Shown: positions 22,945 to 35,358 of the stretch, in pieces
How the letters are laid out: each line of letters starts with the position of its first letter
Numbering within the stretch: the first letter of the stretch is position 1
The notes under the pieces: generated by a model
What the model saw: the letters and a program-made list of their open reading frames with translations, nothing else
Told to the model about the DNA's origin: nothing
Databases searched by the model: none
Position numbers and translations under genes: made by a program
NCBI GenBank assembly: GCA_027627225.1
Contig: JAPFQT010000035.1
Coordinates: forward strand, 721,501-785,500
From: Congeria kusceri
Lineage: Eukaryota > Mollusca > Bivalvia > Myida > Dreissenidae
Length of the DNA stretch: 64,000 nucleotides
Direction of reading: 5' to 3'

Positions 22945-23240
22945 GCAGCAGTCCAGAAATATACTAATAAAATAAAACTTTGCAGTATTCGTCTTTGTGG
23001 ACACCTTAACGATCAAAATACGAAAACCGCATTGAAATCGGTAAAATAATAACGTTTTGGTAACATTTTATCTGCATATAATTGCTGGTGATGCCTCTGG
23101 AGTAAATCATCATGTACATCGGTGATCAGTGTATATTCCGTTCTTACCAAGCGTTTTCGGAAATAGACAATCATAAAAAGCTTTTCGTAAATAAAAAAAA
23201 GTTTTCAGTCGAATAACCGTCATTACCGTTTATTAGAATT
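22945..23240 (+). repeat. dispersed repeat R4, copy 2
   Basis: Direct-orientation partner of 13360-13640, sharing CGATCAAAATAC and CGCATTGAAATCGGTAAAAT with a similar downstream layout. Confidence 0.65.
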
Positions 23241-26200
23241 ATTGTCAATTTAAAATGTATTGAATTATATTTTATGGACTGTGAATTTAAAAAAGTTTTA
23301 ATACCAAAATACGATATAAACCCTAGTCATATTGTTTTCGTCATATTTTAAATTCAGTAATACAATGTGAATGCAAACGGGGGTGAATTTGTTTCGTTGG
23401 AAACGTTCTAGGGGCGAAAGGTCAGGTGAACGAAACGTATTAGGGGCAAAACGTCAACAAAAATAGTGGTTGAATATCCTACGTTAATCGATTACAGTTC
23501 GACTGAATAGCAAAATGTGCTCCTTCGTACGGAAAGAATCTCAAAATTACGTTTGGAAAGACTGGTGCGCAAATAAACATAATAATTTGAAGATATTGAT
23601 ATAAAAACATGCACATGGATATATCTGTTTTTATATTAAACAAGTATTTTTAAGTTTAAATGATTATTATATAGCCTGTACATCATTGCAAGTCCCTTTG
23701 GTTGATAGAAAGCTCTTTCCGCTCTTCAGTTGTTGTCCAAATCAAGTATACCACAATGGCGGATATTTTTATAGGAAAGGTTGAAGAAATAAAGAATTTG
23801 ACGTAACAACTGACTTAAAGGTAATAAATGTCATTTATAACAGTTTCTTACAAATAAAACGTTGAAAATGAATAAAACACATTCCGTTCCATCAATGCTA
23901 ATTATGTGTCAATGTCAAAAACTTGAAATGACTGTGTGCCATTTTCTGTCACATGTTGATGATGTGCCACTTGTGTGATTAATACCTGTATGTATCCCAA
24001 ATCATTTTGGCGACAATCACATTTTGCAGCTTTTTGAGATGACAGTAGTTTTCTGCAAAACCTTTCGACCAGAGATCCATTTACAGTAAGTGGAAAACCC
24101 ATGTGAAATGCAAACACGTCCTCTATCAAATAGTGTAAGCCAAAATACCACCAATTCCTTGTTATAACTAAAGTATTCCTTTAAACGAAACCCGGAAATT
24201 GGTAAGTTTCAGATCACGTGACATTAATAATGAGGGTTTACTCAAATGTTTTTGAGCTGTCCAACAGCTGACATTGTATATTTTTCGGATCAAAGGGATA
24301 ACGTAATTCTATGTACTACTCGAAGTCTTTAATACTTTCTAAAACACTGGTTTATTCAGGTTAAAATACAGCTAAAATTCAGAGCTCTGTTCTCGATTGG
24401 CCGGTCGTCTCCTCAATGTCAAATTGCGTGTCCCGCCGAATGATGTCACCTCCGGTCTTTGCCTAAACCCGTACATCGTCCGGTTTGGCTAAATCCCGAT
24501 AAGGAAAAACATTGTATGATACTGTAAACGATAACTGATATGTGTATGTGGTGATTTTTGTCAACTTGTATACAAGTTTGATAATTATATGTGCTTATAT
24601 TGATCAGACTCATGCATGGCACACCTTGTGTTTTGCTGTACAATAAATGGTTGCTGAATTTTATATTTGGTAACATCTAAATGCAATTAGTTATAAATTA
24701 CATAAATTGGAAAACCAAACCAACAGGGTCCACCTTTAAACAAAGCAAACACAATGAATGAATTGAAACAAAGAGTACAGAAGAAAGTCTCTCAGGGCAA
24801 TCCCAAAACACTTATCAGAGGCCACTGTCAGAAACAAAACTTTAAAAATGGTTTATCCTATGGTTATTTCCAAGAGAGATGTTGACCTGGATATTTGAAA
24901 TGGGTTATTTTTCTTTTAAAATATATTCACTCTTTTGAGGTAAGAACCAGTTCCAGGCCAATCAAAATTGACTGATTCTACTTTGCCAAACACTAAAGCG
25001 TTGGAAAAATTGAAAAGTTTTGTTATTAAGGGAAGGGGTCCGGTACCCGTAAGATGGTGGTTTTCACATTGGTGAAATCTTACTAACTGAGATAAAATAA
25101 TGAAGACAATTTATTAAAAATACACTCAAAATAGTGATGTACATGTTAGAGTATGTTCATGGTGACTTTCTGTCTCACATAACATCATAAAAAAAGAGGA
25201 TTATAACGAAAACATGTCAGTCGACATTGCAGATAACAAATGGAGTGGAAATCAATCCAGTGACTGGGAAAGGATTTTTCCAAATGAGAAAATTTCTCAT
25301 CTCCACAACCATCTATAAGCTTTTTCAAAAAATATATGAGATTTCCTCTGTTTTTATGGTGTTTACAGCAATGCCATTTTGTGAAGGTCTATTACTTTTA
25401 ATTGAGAAAACTACACAACGTAGAGACCCTCGCGCTTCCACTTCAAGATGTAATGAGTGTCTGTCGATACAGTTGTTCGGGGTATTCCGGAACACTAACG
25501 AGATTTGTGTTTGTTACGTTTTCATATATATTCTTATAGTTCGTGTATATACACCAAAAGAAAGATAAATCCTTCCCCTTTTCAACTAAACATGATTTTT
25601 GTACGAAATACATGGATTTCGTTCTTGCTTACACGCTCAAGTGACATAACCTTTTTGGTCATTTCAGAATCATTTACGGCAGTTTCGGATCATATCAGGG
25701 ATATTCTCAAAACATATTGGGAAAATGGACAAATGGTTACACATCGCTAAATTAAATATATTGGAAGTATTTTCAATTGAATATATCAGCTGGGCGTATA
25801 CTTCGCTCAGTTAATGTTGCACATTATATGCCTTGTTTAAGGCAATGGTGTATATAGTTAACATAATAATAAATCAACAAGAGTGTGTTTACCATTTTAT
25901 TAAACATTTTATTATGGTTCAAATTACAAATGACAATAAAACATGTAATTATTGTGTTTATGATTATTGACGATTTCATAGCAACAGAATAATTAAAAAT
26001 AATCAAAATATAACCCAACATTGAATTATGCACATCACACAGAGCTCCAGATAAGAGAAGTATTTGTGTAAATACCCTTTAAACTATTGCAAATACCCTT
26101 TAGAAATAGTAAGTAGGGTGTCTAAGTGCCATAAAGAAAATTAAACCGGGGGTACTGGTACTGGTCATCATTAAAAGACTTATTTATTTGAAAAATATCA

Positions 26201-27759
26201 AGGGTTCCTGTGTATAATTAGTATTGTAAATTGTGTATTCATGCTACGCGAATAACAATTCGACATATTCCGAATCTTCTTTCATAACATTTTATCTATA
26301 TAAAATGTAATATCTTTTTACAGATTAAATAACATCTGCTGGAGAAGTTGATAGAAAGATGCAATTATAAATAATCGTTAATAAATCGTAACCACAATTT
26401 TAAATAAAATGATTCTCTGAAAGCTATTATTTATGCATGTACGAGTATATTAACACAGCTGTACAGCCGTTACTAGCTATTTTAAGAATGCCACTACTTT
26501 TTGTGGAATGCGATGAACTCGCTAAAATCAATGGGCTACTTAGAACGGCAACTCTGTGAGTGAGATTTATGCATGGGAACATTACACAATGGCTATTTAT
26601 AGAGCGTAACGCTTATATAAATGTAGGCTAAACAAAATAGTTATTTCGTTACGTGAATGAATATATCATTCTGTTTATGGCATACAACGAGAAAATACGT
26701 TTATAATTAGCCTCAGTTCTAGAGAATAAGCGCGGATATGTTTATAACTTCATTTTAACCGCTTATGTAAACAATTATTGAAATTTTTATTCCCCAAAAG
26801 TATGCAACAGTTTTTGTTATATGTTAAACCAACGTTTGAAGTTTGCATTTCCTATAATTAGAAAATTTGCCCAATTCTATTTGCATTCAATTTTCCCGCC
26901 GCATAGTTATCGGAAGAAAATCTGGGTCAAAAGTGATCTTAGACAGCTACGCCGAAAAAGTTCTCACATTGGTCCAGACAGCTATCGGCGAGCAAAACTA
27001 ATTTCATATTCACTGTGCTAAACTGCGGCTAATAATAGATTTAAGCTCATATTAAACGACCTAAAAATAGCATTTCCGGAAAATGAGCAAGTTCCTAGCA
27101 CACAGTTTAAAACATCTTAGATATGCCAGAAGTTCTCGAAACCAATTAACATTTCCATTTCAGTGCCGAAATGTCAAGATTAATTTTGTTTGTTTTCTTT
27201 TGAACAGAAAAGGACAGTTCAATTTCATTATGATATGTTACGTTTATGACTTAATTACTTGACCATAGGTGTATGCATACTTTATTATTAAGTATAGTTT
27301 TGGGGTAATGTGACTTATTGGAATAAATACATGATTTTTCATTCATTGTTTATGTTCACAATATCAGATCATATTTACTTGCTTCCTAGTCAATAATTGT
27401 ATAACGTTTAACAATTTTCAGAAACATTTCATGTCCTGTTTGTTGCTTAATTGTTTGCAGTACCTAGCGATTTAAAATTAAGTGAACACATTTAAAATAG
27501 TTCCACAAAATATTGACCTTCTGTCATGAAAAATATGCCTGTGATTCCAAGATGGCGGTTACAATACAGTCATATTTTGACAGTTGATTGCTTTGTAAAA
27601 CCTTCAATTCGATCAGTTTGTGTATCGAACTAATGAATAAAGATTGAAATAAAAGTATGTGATCTTAATTTTGTATGTCTGTATATTTAACTTTTTTTTA
27701 AAAACAAATGGCTAGATATTACAAAAACCGGACGGTCACAGATACAAAACCCTGAACAT
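23241..27759. other. 4.5 kb gene-poor stretch
   Basis: AT-rich. The most protein-like open frame is on the minus strand at 23902-24129 (75 codons), but it lacks a splice acceptor, a domain or neighbours. Plus frames at 25227-25568 (113 codons) and 25505-25750 overlap in different frames. A 66-codon plus frame at 26821-27021 has no recognisable domain. No repeat family was matched to the rest of the window. I see nothing I can call. Confidence 0.4.
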
Positions 27760-27835
27760 CTTTGGGGATTGAACCCACGTTCACAGCGTGAGAGGCAGAC
27801 ACTGAAAAGAGCGTCCAACAGCAAGATAGTTGGAA
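27760..27835 (-). repeat. tRNA-derived SINE-like remnant
   Basis: The minus strand reads CTCTCACGCTGTGAACG then GTGGGTTCAATCCCC, which resembles the anticodon/T-arm half of a tRNA with a good B box. The 5' half does not fold into a D-arm and acceptor stem, so it is not an intact tRNA gene. Confidence 0.45.
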
Positions 27836-27996
27836 CTGCCCTAAATGCCATTCACTAAACATGTGTTATCTGGTGAATACTCATTTGCAGTTACTGACAT
27901 GGGTTTTTCTCCATATCAAAACATACAGAATTTATGTATTTCACTGCACTTCTTGTACGTAATTTGATGTATATTTATGCTATATCTTGGTTTCAG

Positions 27997-28129
27997 CAGT
28001 TGATTGCTCCAGTGTTGTATTTCAACATGGCAGGTACAGGGTTCCTCGTTCACTATGCAAGGAGAGGCCCTGGCTGTGATGCTTGTCTGCATTACTCGAT
28101 TGGTGAACGCAACATGCACAAAGCCAAAG
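27997..28129 (+). CDS. putative exon 1 of an unrecognised gene (open at 5' end)
   Basis: A 133-bp stretch bounded by an acceptor TATCTTGGTTTCAG and a donor AAAG|GTATGT. It is open throughout in one frame, reading QLIAPVLYFN-MAGTGFLVHY and then a Cys/Arg-rich part (ARRGPGCDACLHYSIGER). An ATG at 28027 could be the start, or the exon may be internal. It ends in phase 1, which matches the next block at 28760. I do not recognise the protein; there is no signal peptide or membrane segment. It might be part of the chain 27997-48155 or of a noncoding RNA. The evidence is splice signals and frame continuity only. Confidence 0.45.
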
Positions 28130-28759
28130 GTATGTATTGTTGTTGTTGACTGATACTGTGAGAGAATGTCACCGCTAAATTGTTTAGTATTAGTGATTTG
28201 TAACCTTCTTGAGTTGTTGTTACTTAAAGCTCTTTATAAAGAAGTTATTCCGCATCCACTTTTTCTGGCACGCTACAGTGTTTCTGACAAATTTGTTGAT
28301 TGGAAAGCCTTCTATAGCTACCGGTATGTTGGTCCTTAATGTACGACAATATAGTGTTATAATTGTCATTTTTGTACAATTCTCTTTTTCCACTGTTTAT
28401 AATGGAAAACTTACCACAGTTTGTACCCTATAGATTGATACTTAATGTCAGTTTGGATACGTTAGGTTTTATCAATATCATGTGTCAATATGTGCTCTAC
28501 ACGTGCATCTTCTAAGAAACATGCCCATTTTGATTACTTTAACATTAATTTGAGGTGAAATGTTCACCTCAAGGCTTCTTTGTTTACTTATTTGGTATTT
28601 TGGCTATATTTTGCTTGGTAACAATACATTAACTGTTAAAAGTCTATTATTAATGTGAAACTGGGATTAAACGCATTTGCTATCTATTCTGATTATTGTA
28701 TTTACATGTCTAGTCAAATTAATTGTCAATTTATATAATATCTGTTCATTTTGTTACAG

Positions 28760-28829
28760 CTTTTCGCAATAAAAAACCAATGAAGAAACTAGTTGCTGCG
28801 TTCTGGTACAGATGCAGTGCCATCCCTGG
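28760..28829 (+). CDS. putative exon 2 of the unrecognised gene
   Basis: Preceded by CATTTTGTTACAG, a good acceptor, and followed by CCTGG|GTAGGG. Entering in phase 1 from the block at 27997-28129 it reads AFRNKKPMKKLVAAFWYRCS, then AIP, a basic stretch ending in phase 2. If the donor is not used, a TAG follows immediately and the protein would end here. No domain is recognised. The combination of strong acceptor and in-phase continuation is the support. Confidence 0.42.
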
Positions 28830-29610
28830 GTAGGGAATTAATGTTAGTTATTTAATGTAGAAACTTACAGAGCTAGTAGTTATATGACCAATATTTAACT
28901 TTCTAGTTACTATATGCCATCGCTCTATTCTTTTATCTAGGCTCTCACAAAATATGAATTATTTCATGGGCAGTTTGAGACAGTACAGAACATTGGGAAA
29001 TTCCATTTAATTGGGAAAATGTTTCTAGAAATTGTAAATGTGGCAGAAATTCGGGATGTACAGTACAGCTCAAGTAAAAACATATATTTTACTCGCTGTC
29101 ACGGAGTCGGAATGTTAGATACGAATAATTACTTGGCGAATCTAAGTGGAGTTATGCTGAGTGGTAGCTGATAATAGCAAAAAAACCCTGCAGAGTAACT
29201 TCGAGAACGTGTACAACTGTTTTATATGTTGCGCAATACGCAGCTTTACTTCACATCCACTTGCCTCTCATTCGGAACCGAGGGCGCTTAATACATATAC
29301 ATGCTAATTTGTTATCAGAAGGTCATTCAGCTAAATGACATTAACAAAAATCTTGCACCTGGCAAAAAATAAACCAGAAGGTTACATTGAACTTGACAAG
29401 GACATCTGATTCTGCATTGAGTGACATTGCTTGGAAATCATACATTGTAAACAAACTCAGATAATTCAAATTGTAATTAAAAGATTTGTAGTTTGAAGTG
29501 TGTAGACTAAAAAATATTCTTGACCACCTTCATAGATGTGTATTACTTTATAATCATATACAGTATGGCACAGATGTACGTTTGTGAGTTTCCTAGACTT
29601 TAGAGCTTGA
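28830..29610. other. intron or intergenic, nothing recognised
   Basis: AT-rich sequence without repeats shared with the window. Confidence 0.35.
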
Positions 29611-29826
29611 TTGAAGCGAAGAGATACATGTACCATTATGGCTTGGATTTCAGAACCTGAAGGGATTCATAAGGAGCTAATACGTCAGGAATGTAGAGAC
29701 CCTGTGCTGGCAGAATGGGCTAAACTTGTCACTCCACATCTCTGGTATGGTGCTGAAAAAATGGCCTACGGGAATTTTCCATCCAAGATCTGCCTTTTAA
29801 AAAGGCATTTTGAACTTGACAGTTAG
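29611..29826 (+). pseudogene. fragment resembling a widespread invertebrate His/Trp domain, decayed
   Basis: From the ATG at 29638 the frame reads MAWISEPEGIHKELIRQE, then LAEWAKLVTPHLWYGAEK and GNF, and then loses resemblance before TAG. The spacing H...K.(L/I)...(10)...L..W......HLWY...G..GNF resembles a domain of unknown function that I remember from many repeat-rich invertebrate proteins found near transposons. Upstream and downstream parts of that domain are missing, so this is a fragment at best. The assignment is from memory and weak. It lies in the second putative intron of the 27997-48155 chain. Confidence 0.3.
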
Positions 29827-29961
29827 ACATATGCTCATTGTTTTGCAATTTCTATGTTTGTAGGAGGCAACATTTTAGTAAATAAAAAACTCCTTAAGTT
29901 TAATGTTGAATTGTAACAAATAGTCATTTCAGTATCATAAGATAAGATAAACATGCTGGTT

Positions 29962-30700
29962 ATGCCGCCCATCGAAGATGGCGGTATATATTGTTTTGCT
30001 AATGTCGGTCAGTAAGTCTGTCGGTTGGTTTGTCGGTAGAACGCTCGTTTCCACTCTCTAGGTCCAGCAGTTTTCATCCAGTATTCACCAAACTTCATAG
30101 AAATGTTTGTTGGTATAATATCTAGTTTAAGTCGATAAACAGCCAAATCGCCTGAGGAATGATGAGTTATGGCTCTTGAATTATCTGAAATTGTTCTTTT
30201 CAGCCGTTTTCGCTCGCCAAGTCTAACAGTTGTCATTTGATCTTAACCAAACTTAATAAACATATTTGTAATAATAATGTCTAGGTCAAGTTTGATAATC
30301 AGCCGAATCACCCGAGGAATTGTGCAGTTATGAATTAAATCTAAAATGGTCCTTTTTAGCCATTTCCACTCTCTGTCCAACAGTTTTCATCTGATCTTCA
30401 CCAAACTTCATGAAAATGTTTGTAACAATAATATCTTGGGCAAGTTCGATAACCAGCCAAATCCACCCAGGTATGTTGAGTTATTGCGCTTGAATTATCT
30501 AAAATTAGCCTTTTTAGTCATTTTAGCTGTTTTTGGTCTGTAAGTCCTACAGTTTTCATCTGATATTTGCCAAACTTCATGAAAATCTTTTTATTATATG
30601 TAACATCTTGGCAAAGTTTAATAGCCAGCCACATCACCCAGGAATTGTGGAGTTATATCCCTTGAATTATCTGACATTGGCCATTATAGCTGTTTATGCT
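29962..30700 (+). repeat. interspersed repeat family R1, long plus-strand copy
   Basis: Starts with the hairpin CCGCCCATCGAAGATGGCGG and GCTAATGTCGGTCAGT, then four modules of about 155-165 bp with GTCCAACAGTTTTCATCTGA and CACCAAACTTCATGAAAATG. It is the reverse complement of 2339-3062 and related to 1381-1696. It lacks the ACAAACAGCTC right end seen at 1696. Confidence 0.8.
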
Positions 30701-30842
30701 CTCTAAAAACTGTAATGAACTTTAATTGCTATTGCGCCATGTTTGATGATGATGATGATGATAAATACAATGCGATATTAAGTACACTACTGAAATTGCT
30801 GCTGCTGGTGTGAACACTATTCAGATATCCATCTACTTACAG

Positions 30843-31049
30843 GCCAAGAAGCAGGGACCAGCATGAAGCACTCCAGCACCAGATGATGATGAGGATGATG
30901 ATGAAGAGGAGGAGGATGACAGTGATGACAGGCAGGAGGAGGAGCATGACTAGGCATTCCACACCTAACGGCACTGTCTGTTATCCCCCCCCCCGCTCAA
31001 ATGGCTGGGAGAAAGAACTGTTAGTAGCCCAGTTGGTGACTACGGATCT
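30843..31049 (+). CDS. putative exon 3 of the unrecognised gene (phase 2-2)
   Basis: Acceptor ATCTACTTACAG and donor ATCT|GTAAGT bound a 207-bp block (69 codons). In phase 2, as left by 28760-28829, the whole block is open: PRSRDQHEALQHQ, a Met/Arg-rich stretch from a GATGAG repeat, then SNGWEKELLVAQLVTTDL. In phase 0 the same DNA gives a natural-looking acidic tail (DDDEDDDEEEEDDSDD...HD-stop) but with a TGA seven codons after the acceptor. Either the phase-2 chain is right, or this is the terminal exon of a different gene with a nonsense change. No domain is recognised. Confidence 0.4.
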
Positions 31050-31261
31050 GTAAGTAATGGTGCTATAACACCAGAGTATGTCAGTTCTAATTACACAAGG
31101 TCCTGAACAAGACCAGGCAGTCAACACTAATACCTCGCACATCATCCTTCGTCATCCCTCGTGCTTCATGTCAAATCAGTTCATAGGGCACAGCTTCTGC
31201 GTATCCGGCGCATCTTAGAATACTGTATGTAGCTAGTACCATGCTAACACCGTGTCCATGG

Positions 31262-33502
31262 TAGTGTTTTATCCAGGCCCTTTTTGCGCGGCGCGGCGCC
31301 ACGCCACGCCCCTTTTTTTGAAGCGCCACATTGCCCTTTTCAAAGGCAAAAGCCGCCACTCGCCCTAATTGATAACGATCTTAATTGCCTCGTGACTAAT
31401 TTTGTTTGCCCTTTGATAGCGAAAAGACACCCGCTCTTTTGTGTTATTGTCACTCTGACTGTGATCGATTCAGTGCATACTTAGTTTTCTAATCGATAAA
31501 GTTTTCTAATCGATAAGATTTAATCGAATACCGTGCTCAATTTATTGCCGACATACATTGCTAAGCGATTAGATTTAAGCGAGCACTGTACTATTGATTG
31601 TCAGCCGCTTTAGGAAATGTTGATTCTTAAACCGACTAAAGTGATGATTGTATCTATATATGGTTAACATACATAAAATTAACTGCCACATTTCCCCTAC
31701 CACTGTCCATGTTCGTTACGTCAAAGACCCATAAATAAACATTAATATATCTCTGGTTACGTTTGATTTTTTCTGTAATTAATATGAATAATTATTCCTC
31801 TTGGCAAATACTTTTAACACAACGAACATGTAAAATTACAAATAATGGCACCTGAAAAATTTACTCGAGTATGGATGTGTGTAATAGTATATATATTCAG
31901 GTGATTTAATATTTTTATTCAGTTGTGTTTACAAATGTACTTAATTGATTGACAACCCGTCAGTAACTTTACTGAATGAGTCCAATAGTGGGGTTCTCTA
32001 GCTGGAGACTTGAGGTGTGAAAGGGAACCCAGTTGTATATCGGTATGCGTGTCAATTATGACTTACCTGTCTATTGGGCCCCAAGTGTCAAGAAAATTCT
32101 AGCCCCTACAAAGTATACCCAGACGTGTCAGTTAAGATTGACCCACACAAATAGTTTTCATTACAGATTCTCCATTATTTTCAAACGATTGTCGGACAAA
32201 ACTTTGTGGAAAAGTTGTTTAAGTTAACTTGTTGTTTATATGTGTTAGACTGAAAATGCCGTCGTGTAAACGGAGGTTGGCACAACTTCAAAAGGAGAAT
32301 GTAAAAGTGGCAAAAAACAATGTTAGTTTATTGAAATTTGTGCAGAGAACAGATGGAACCGAACAGTAATTATATATTTGCTACGAATCTTTATGTTTGT
32401 AAATATAAGGTATCAATTAGTAAATAATTAGAATATAATTATGTGGTCAACAGAACTTGCCTCGGTTCCCAAATTTCTCAGTAGTACTAGGTACGTTACG
32501 GACACGCCTCGAACTATTTACCCGCATTATACAAAGAGAATTGCAAAAAACGAACGAGTCAGACAGATATGCAACACACACGATTTTTTTCTTATGTTTA
32601 ATCAGTGTAAATATTTCGTGTGCCAAAACTTTGTCATAATTATATTCGGAATAAGTGTGACAACATGCTTTCAGAGTTGTTGTTTTTAAATATAAAATGT
32701 GTATATAGATTTATACGTCCCGCAATTTTTATGGCGCACTTCGTGTAAATTTTGCCCGCTTTTTATGACGATCACCCGCATGTAACGATTCGCACCATCT
32801 GACTTGCTACCAGCGTTTATATTTTTGAACATTTTTATTATTAATTATAATAAATGTATTGTAATTATTGAAACTGATAGTTCTTAATATTTCCAGAAAA
32901 GTCAATAAATGTTATAGTGCGTAAAATGTCGTGTTATTTCAAGAAACTATTTACTTGTAGTGGTATTAAATCAATCACCGTGAGTTTTTCGTTGGTAATA
33001 CATTAGACTGGAAATAAAAGACCTGATGACGATATAAATAATTATGGCGTCTAGTTGAAGATCGAATGTACGTCACCGCAACGTGATGGCGATTTTAATA
33101 TCTATACTGGTAAAAGACGTATATTTAGTGTTTATCTTGTTTTACACTTCTTTACACTCCCAAAAAAACATCGTTTCAAAAATAGTTATAACATTATAAT
33201 AACAAAAGTACATTTTGTGTCGATGTATTATGTTTCTGTTTAAACCTTTTGCTATATTGTTTATTGCATAAAAATATAAAACTCATTATAAAGTATATGT
33301 TTTGGAATAACTGTTTGATTTGAAAATACATCAATCATTTAAATATTCAGGTAATTACATGATAATTAATAGTTAATCATATCATGATAGTCATAGCCAA
33401 TACTCTGAAACACAAGTGCCCTTATAAAAGGACGCCGTGCGCTAAAATCCCCTTTTTGAATATATTGCGCCATGCCCCTCTGCCTTTCTGGGTAAAACAC
33501 TA
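31262..33502 (+). mobile_element. hAT-like DNA transposon, about 2.2 kb, mostly decayed
   Basis: Ends are inverted: TAGTGTTTTATCCAG at 31262 and its complement CTGGGTAAAACACTA ending 33502, with one mismatch in 15 bases. Subterminal GC-rich motifs with GCGCCA/GGCGC occur near both ends (31290-31330, 33430-33480). A 37-codon frame at 32256-32369 looks like the N-terminus of a hAT transposase. I could not place a clean 8-bp target duplication (left flank GTCCATGG, right flank CATGTCCA), so the outer boundary may be a few bases off. Confidence 0.55.
32256..32369 (+). pseudogene. N-terminal fragment of a hAT-type transposase
   Basis: A 37-codon frame from ATG at 32256 to TAA at 32367 reads MPSCKRRLAQLQKENVKVAK, then NNVSLLKFVQRTDGTEQ. 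The arrangement of a basic Arg/Lys block, a Glu/Lys helix and SLLKF followed by a polar tail is common at the N-terminus of hAT transposases and their ZMYM/TTF-domain relatives. The rest of the transposase (BED/TTF finger, RNase H core, dimerisation region) is missing within the element. It could be a first exon whose partners were deleted. The call is from family resemblance remembered, not from a search. Confidence 0.4.
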
Positions 33503-33716
33503 CATGTCCACATCAACCTTATCATATAAATACGTCGCAACGCTCTATCATATATCAATGTTTTCTCATTGAATTTTGACTAAGAGGAATTATTTTACGT
33601 TGATCTACCACTGATGCAGTGCTGACGCACTACATACGTAGGAAATGCGCAGTAAGGACTTCATTAGCGTTGTGAACGCGTACATAGACCTGATCCTGAC
33701 TTGTAGCAGTCCTGAG
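33503..33716. other. spacer between two transposons
   Basis: About 210 bp of unassigned sequence. Confidence 0.4.
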
Positions 33717-35220
33717 CAGGGTTTCCCGCAGGCCTTGATGACGTGTCGGGCCCGACATGCCTTCAAAGCAGAAAGTCATTTGCCGACATGCTTAAATAAC
33801 GCCGACATGCTTTAATTTTTAAAGCAACAACCCTTAATCCGCCTTTATCTAATTACACAGATCTTTAATCGATCGGCCATAAACGCACGGCGTATTGATC
33901 GATAAGGTCTCGCTTCAAACAGTTTGATTGACTAGGGACTGAACAGTGAAGTCCCGCCCACAACGATCTCATTAGCCAATCAAATACGACGATTTTAAGG
34001 GCGGAGTTTATACCTTACTTTCTACTATACTAAAAAGTGTTTGACAAGAAATATTAGCGCTATCCAGGAAAAGCAAACAGGCATTTTTTAAACATTTCAT
34101 AATTGAATTTATTGTATTTCCCTAATCCATTTCACAAATTAACAATCAAAACTATTAAAACGAATAATGTAATATAGTGCCTCATTTTAAAACACAATTA
34201 GACGTCGTCAAACGTCATTTGGTTAGCATAAACATAACGCAATTAAGCACGTGACCAGACTATGTTTATCTTGTACATGGCGAGACAATTTTTGTGCGCT
34301 TTTGTAGCTAAACATGCTTTGTACATGGAGATTAATGACCGTATTTTATACCGTTTAAAAACCGCGTTTTCAAATATTTAATAACAATAGTGAGTCTTTC
34401 GGCGTTCAATGTCCGTCTGTAGTATGACTAATAACGATTGATGTTTTAATTCGAATCCGAAAACAACTTATAGAATTAAAAAAGGCTTTAAAACAGTGAA
34501 GAAGTCGGGTCGAGCGTTTCGGTCGATTTGGTTGTAGCCGAAATTTTGAGCATTTTGGCCAATATCGGTGATATGGGGTCGAGCATTGCGGCCGATATCG
34601 AGGAAGTGAGGTCAATAATTGCCGCCGATTTCGAGCAGATGGCGTCGATCATTGCGGCCAATTTGGTTGCCGCCGGGATTTAGAGCATGGCGGCTATTTT
34701 TGGCTAGTGGGGTCGAGCATAGCAGCCGGTTTTGAGAATGTAGGGTCAAGCGTTGCGGCCGATTTCTGGGAAGTGGGGTCGAATATTGCCGTCGATTTCG
34801 GGCAGATGGCGTCTAGCATTGCGGCGGATTTGCTAGCCACCGGGATTTAGAGCATTGCGGCCGAATTCTGGTTAGGTGGGGTCCATCGGTGAAGCAGATT
34901 TCTGGCAGGTGGGGTAAAGCATTGCGGCCGATTTCTGGCAGGTGGGGTCAAGAATTGCGGCCGATTTCTGGCAGGTGGGGTCCATCGGTGAAGCCGATTT
35001 CGGGGAGGTAAAGAGTTATGATGCGGCTGATTTCGAGAAGGTAGGGGGAAAAATGAGTGGATGATTTCGTTGAGGAGGGGTGCTAAGGGTGCGGATCGGA
35101 ACGATCTCCGTTCTCGGTTGGGGTTGGGGGTTCAAGCCGAGTTTTTTTTCCATGGTTCGCGGGGGGGGGGGGGGGTCTGGAATGCCGACATGCCTTTAAA
35201 ATATCCTGCGGGAAACCCTG
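33717..35220 (+). mobile_element. TIR element 'A' (CAGGGTTTCCC ends), 1.5 kb
   Basis: Left end CAGGGTTTCCCGCAGG at 33717 and right end CCTGCGGGAAACCCTG at 35220 are inverted copies of 16 bp. Both are flanked by CTGAG (33712-33716 and 35221-35225), a possible 5-bp target duplication. Near the left end GCCGACATGC is repeated three times. The right third is a degenerate 33-bp tandem array. A second, truncated copy (37941-38436) lies inverted 2.7 kb away. No transposase frame was seen. Confidence 0.7.
34495..35050 (+). repeat. degenerate 33-bp tandem array inside element A
   Basis: Units of the type GGGGTCGAGCATTGCGGCCG + ATTTCTGGCAGGT, about 15 copies with substitutions and indels. It is GC-rich compared with its surroundings. 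One unit-like stretch (inverted, GTGACCCCACCTTCCCGAAA) is kept at the truncated edge of element B. Confidence 0.7.
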
Positions 35221-35358
35221 CTGAGCATGTCTTTATGGTGACACAGAGATGTCCAAATTAGCGCATTGCACATGCGTAGCACCAACGGGAAGAAAGCACT
35301 ACATGAAGTCCCCATGTAGGTATTACATTCATGAAGTCCTTACTGCATCATTAATACA

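Noticed and set aside
23902..24129. 75-codon minus frame with Cys/His residues (KCDCRQND...HHQH)
   Set aside because: Mildly protein-like, but no acceptor, no domain and no neighbours; not enough to call.
30843..30950. Acidic C-terminal tail exon (DDDEDDDEEEEDD) in phase 0
   Set aside because: It has a TGA seven codons after the acceptor, and phase 0 does not fit the preceding exon. A mutated terminal exon of another gene remains possible.
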